Source of the DNA: Pseudaeromonas sharmana
GTDB lineage: Bacteria > Pseudomonadota > Gammaproteobacteria > Enterobacterales > Aeromonadaceae
DNA: 64,000 nt
Direction of reading: 5' to 3'
NCBI RefSeq assembly: GCF_042649925.1
Contig: NZ_JBHSAF010000001.1
Location: 650,449 to 714,448, forward strand
Of this stretch, positions 62,130 to 64,000 are shown piece by piece (position 1 is the stretch's first letter; the number at the start of each line of letters is the position of its first letter). The position numbers were made by a program, and so were the translations under genes. The notes below the pieces were generated by a model that was not told the origin of the DNA, did not search any database, and worked only from the letters and a program-made list of their open reading frames with translations.

Positions 62130-62210
62130 ATACAACATTTTAGTTATGGGGCGCGCGGCTTTATGCGCGTCCCAGTGAGCGAAGCGAGCGACTTAAACTA
62201 TTTGTTATGG
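62130..62210 (-). repeat. attC 11, host family
   Basis: From CCATAAC (62210) to GTTGTAT (62130) on the minus strand, with one change (GCGAGCGAC). Confidence 0.92.
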
Positions 62211-62771
62211 CACTGAACACACGAAAACAGGCTGCACGTGACTGAAATACAGACCTTCAATATCGAATGAACTAATAAAAGGATCTGTACAGCCCTGAAC
62301 TCTATAAAGATAAGTGATTTTGCATATTAAATGAGCCGCTAGCTTTATAATGTCGCTATAGTGTAATTTCTTCGCGCTTGATTCATAAGCATATCTGCTT
62401 CTAGTAAATAGATCTCTATGGGACTTTAGAATTTCAACATCGTCCGAGTCGAACAAAAATGCTTTGATTTTTTCTGGTAATACATTATAGAGCTCTATCA
62501 GATCGTGTCCGTCGGCCCTCTTTGGAAGGACATCGGCTTTGTCAAATTTATAAGTTTCATTTAACTTCCCATGATTGCCAGATACTGTCACATGGAAACT
62601 TTTTAATAGAATTTCGATGGATAGAGCACACATTACTGTTTGTATCCCCATTCTTTGATGGGGCGAGGTTGTACAAATCATGTAATAGTCATACGCGCTC
62701 TCTACCATGTAAGGCCTAAACTCAATGGGATCTATTCCATCGGTATCTAGACATAACTCAATGACTCCCAT
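62205..62771 (-). CDS. HEPN-like cassette protein
   Basis: This 188-residue protein has a central helical part with MCALSIEILLKSF, GHDLIELYNVLPEKIKAFL and SRYAYESSAKKL, a pattern that recalls HEPN/abortive-infection helical domains. The R-x4-6-H motif that marks nuclease HEPN proteins is not clearly present, so it may be a binding or non-catalytic form. The start follows AAGGAAC. The stop is in the attC box. The assignment is tentative. Confidence 0.55.
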   Translation of the reverse strand: MGVIELCLDTDGIDPIEFRPYMVESAYDYYMICTTSPHQRMGIQTVMCALSIEILLKSFHVTVSGNHGKLNETYKFDKADVLPKRADGHDLIELYNVLPEKIKAFLFDSDDVEILKSHRDLFTRSRYAYESSAKKLHYSDIIKLAAHLICKITYLYRVQGCTDPFISSFDIEGLYFSHVQPVFVCSVP

Positions 62772-62786
62772 GAATGTTCCTTCTGT

Positions 62787-62879
62787 GCCATAACGATTTG
62801 TTTAACCGGCTGGCTGCAACCGGTATTGAATAAATAGCGGATGCTTATAGCCAGTCCGGTGTTGAAACTTTTGTTGGGC
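62787..62879 (-). repeat. attC 12, second divergent type
   Basis: This 93-bp site (GTTTAACCGGCTGGC ... GCCAGTCCGGTGTTG ... TTTTGTTGGGC) is close to attC 7. Confidence 0.87.
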
Positions 62880-62880
62880 A

Positions 62881-63294
62881 TCAGTCTTCATCTTGAAACC
62901 ATATGCATAGATGAATGTTGCCTGATGGATTGATTATTATCAGTCCCGAGTCGAAAGTTGATTCTGTAAGTGGGTTCCAGCTTTCACCTTGTGCGAAATT
63001 ACCGTTTGAAAAGTATCTACAATCAGTCTGCTCATATTCGGATAAAATCTCTTCTGCCAGCAAAACAGCTTCATGTCTAGGCATGCATTCATGCCCATAA
63101 GCCATGTCTTTCCATAAAAGAGAACTTAATATTTCTAGGGCTGTATCTCTATCATATTCAATTAGTAGCGACTCATCAGTGGTGAGTCCGAATTTTTCCA
63201 ACAGACGAGAAATGGCGCCTGTAGTTTCATAGACAACAGCGTAACGAAGCTCTCCGCAATTACGTGCTGTGATAAGTGAGATGGGTGTAATCAT
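62881..63294 (-). CDS. Cassette protein of unknown function
   Basis: This protein of about 137 residues is acidic and soluble (MITPISLITARNCGELRYAV..., ending CIWFQDED). It has a helical middle (SSLLWKDMAYGHECMPRHEA) and a beta-rich end, the size and charge of many immunity proteins; I recognise no family. The start at 63294 is preferred to an ATG at 63306 that lies in the attC. Its attC (attC 12) is of foreign type. Confidence 0.7.
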   Translation of the reverse strand: MITPISLITARNCGELRYAVVYETTGAISRLLEKFGLTTDESLLIEYDRDTALEILSSLLWKDMAYGHECMPRHEAVLLAEEILSEYEQTDCRYFSNGNFAQGESWNPLTESTFDSGLIIINPSGNIHLCIWFQDED

Positions 63295-63297
63295 GAT

Positions 63298-63378
63298 GCC
63301 CAACATTTTAGTTATGGGGCGCGCGGCTTTATGCGCGTCCCAGTGAGCGAAGCGAACGACTTAAACTATTTGTTAGAC
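63298..63378 (-). repeat. attC 13, host family
   Basis: From GTCTAAC (63378) to GTTGGGC (63298) on the minus strand. Confidence 0.92.
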
Positions 63379-63921
63379 CGATTTTTCAAAATTAAACCCG
63401 CGAAGTCTAAGAGACGCACACACTTTATCAATTACTGAATCGCTCTCGCCATCGGATATGAAGTACTGACCATTCTGAATTGCTTGATAGCCACTGGGAA
63501 GTCCGAAAATTGGTGGGTCGTAGTTTTTCACAGAGCCTTCAAGATAATAATTCCAATCGCTTGGTCCCGCAGGCTTATTCGAAAACACAATCTCGAACTG
63601 ACGCAACCATTTGGCAAAAGCTGTCTTGATTTTGTGTAGCTCTGGAAATTGCTCCTTCAGCGTGGCAGCAAGGAAGTGAACTTCGCCAACAGACCAAAGC
63701 GTTCCTCGTACTAGGCGAGGGAGATAAAGCGTTGCAACGGGCGAGAGCTTAGTATTTATCTCGCCAGACGCGGTGTATGTAAGAGGACCGAGTGCGCGGA
63801 AGTAAAGGACAATCGCTCTTTCTGTTTCGGTTTCTTCCGGCGGGCTAGGCAGATCCTGGAACCATTGGCGCACTGCACTAATAATTGCTGGATCTTCAAT
63901 AAAACGGTAGGTCATGCTCAT
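63373..63921 (-). CDS. Cassette protein of unknown function
   Basis: This 182-residue soluble protein (MSMTYRFIEDPAIISAVRQW..., with VVxLF-like SPVATLYLPRLVRGTLWSVG and WLRQFEIVFSNKPAG) has a layered alpha/beta pattern. I do not recognise a domain. The stop lies in its attC. It is the cassette nearest to the integrase end in this window. Confidence 0.7.
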   Translation of the reverse strand: MSMTYRFIEDPAIISAVRQWFQDLPSPPEETETERAIVLYFRALGPLTYTASGEINTKLSPVATLYLPRLVRGTLWSVGEVHFLAATLKEQFPELHKIKTAFAKWLRQFEIVFSNKPAGPSDWNYYLEGSVKNYDPPIFGLPSGYQAIQNGQYFISDGESDSVIDKVCASLRLRGFNFEKSV

Positions 63922-63929
63922 AGTCTTTG

Positions 63930-64000
63930 GTCTAACATTTTAGTTATGGGGCGCGCGGCTTTATGCGCGTCCCAGTGAGCGAAGCGAACGACTTAAACTA
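63930..64000 (-). repeat. attC 14, host family, cut by the window edge
   Basis: It begins at GTCTAAC (63930, plus strand) and carries the host core up to the last base, showing that the array continues to the right. Confidence 0.92.

Larger units (their letters stand above)
54517..64000 (-). mobile_element. Integron gene-cassette array (chromosomal type), distal part
   Basis: Fourteen cassettes are separated by attC sites. Nine full sites, plus one cut by the window edge and one broken by the IS, belong to a highly conserved family about 81 bp long (GCCTAACA...TTTTAGTTATG / GGGGCGCGCGG...); four others differ. Cassette genes lie on the minus strand with attC at their 3' ends, so the array is read right to left. 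The integrase gene and attI should lie right of 64000. No integrase is in the window. Near-identity of attC sites is the mark of sedentary chromosomal integrons. Confidence 0.93.

Noticed and set aside
61824..62216. A 130-codon plus-strand frame beginning RVPVSEANDLNYLL
   Set aside because: The start and end of this frame are the translated attC sites themselves; the same peptide appears at the other attC copies. The part inside the cassette has no start signal.
63298..64000. CRISPR array as an explanation of the regular repeats
   Set aside because: The repeats are about 81 bases with internal symmetry, the intervals are 0.3-1.8 kb and contain genes, and the ends carry attC boxes.

Overview
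The window reads as a chromosomal segment of a facultatively anaerobic gammaproteobacterium, most likely from the Aeromonadales or a close relative. This rests on gene content and order. adhE is divergent from ychE, which is followed by oppABCDF, the same order as in enteric bacteria. Close homologues of E. coli RsuA, AroH, AroP, YgiQ, YchJ, DgkA and PuuP are present, together with a type IV pilus ATPase (PilU) and several c-di-GMP proteins. The genus cannot be settled from sequence reading alone.

Positions 1-41.8 kb are ordinary core chromosome. They hold the fabB 3' end, an HD-GYP protein, rsuA, pilU, btuCD, aroH, dgkA, a cold-shock gene, ygiQ, an EAL-CBS-GGDEF protein, ychJ, a second HD-GYP protein, adhE/ychE/oppABCDF, aroP and a large bifunctional penicillin-binding protein. 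They continue with a putrescine importer (puuP-like) behind a structured leader with a small overlapping ORF, a LysR/ygiD/doxX locus, a BdlA-like PAS-PAS-MCP protein convergent with a diguanylate cyclase, an RluA-family enzyme and two GNAT genes. Five of these proteins make, break or may respond to c-di-GMP, which suggests a motility/biofilm theme.

Positions 41.9-54.2 kb are accessory in character. Genes are small and all on the minus strand, and most are secreted, lipoprotein or small membrane proteins of unknown function, with several short tandem repeats and long gaps. Recognisable members are an ankyrin protein, an XRE-2TM regulator, a PAP2 phosphatase, a YdjM-like membrane hydrolase, an M23 peptidase and a GT51-like protein that lacks the catalytic lobe.

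Positions 54.5-64 kb are the distal part of a large integron cassette array (sedentary chromosomal or 'super' integron type). About 81-bp, nearly identical attC sites separate 14 cassettes. All recognised cassette genes lie on the minus strand with their stop codons in or near the attC, so the integrase gene and attI should lie beyond the right edge. The cassettes are AT-rich and nearly all of unknown function. One encodes an Imm63-like immunity protein, one is HEPN-like, two are two-gene cassettes, two encode exported proteins and one has no credible gene. Four attC sites differ from the host family and suggest imported cassettes. The distal end of the array is cut inside an attC by the terminal repeat of an IS3-family element that is itself truncated.
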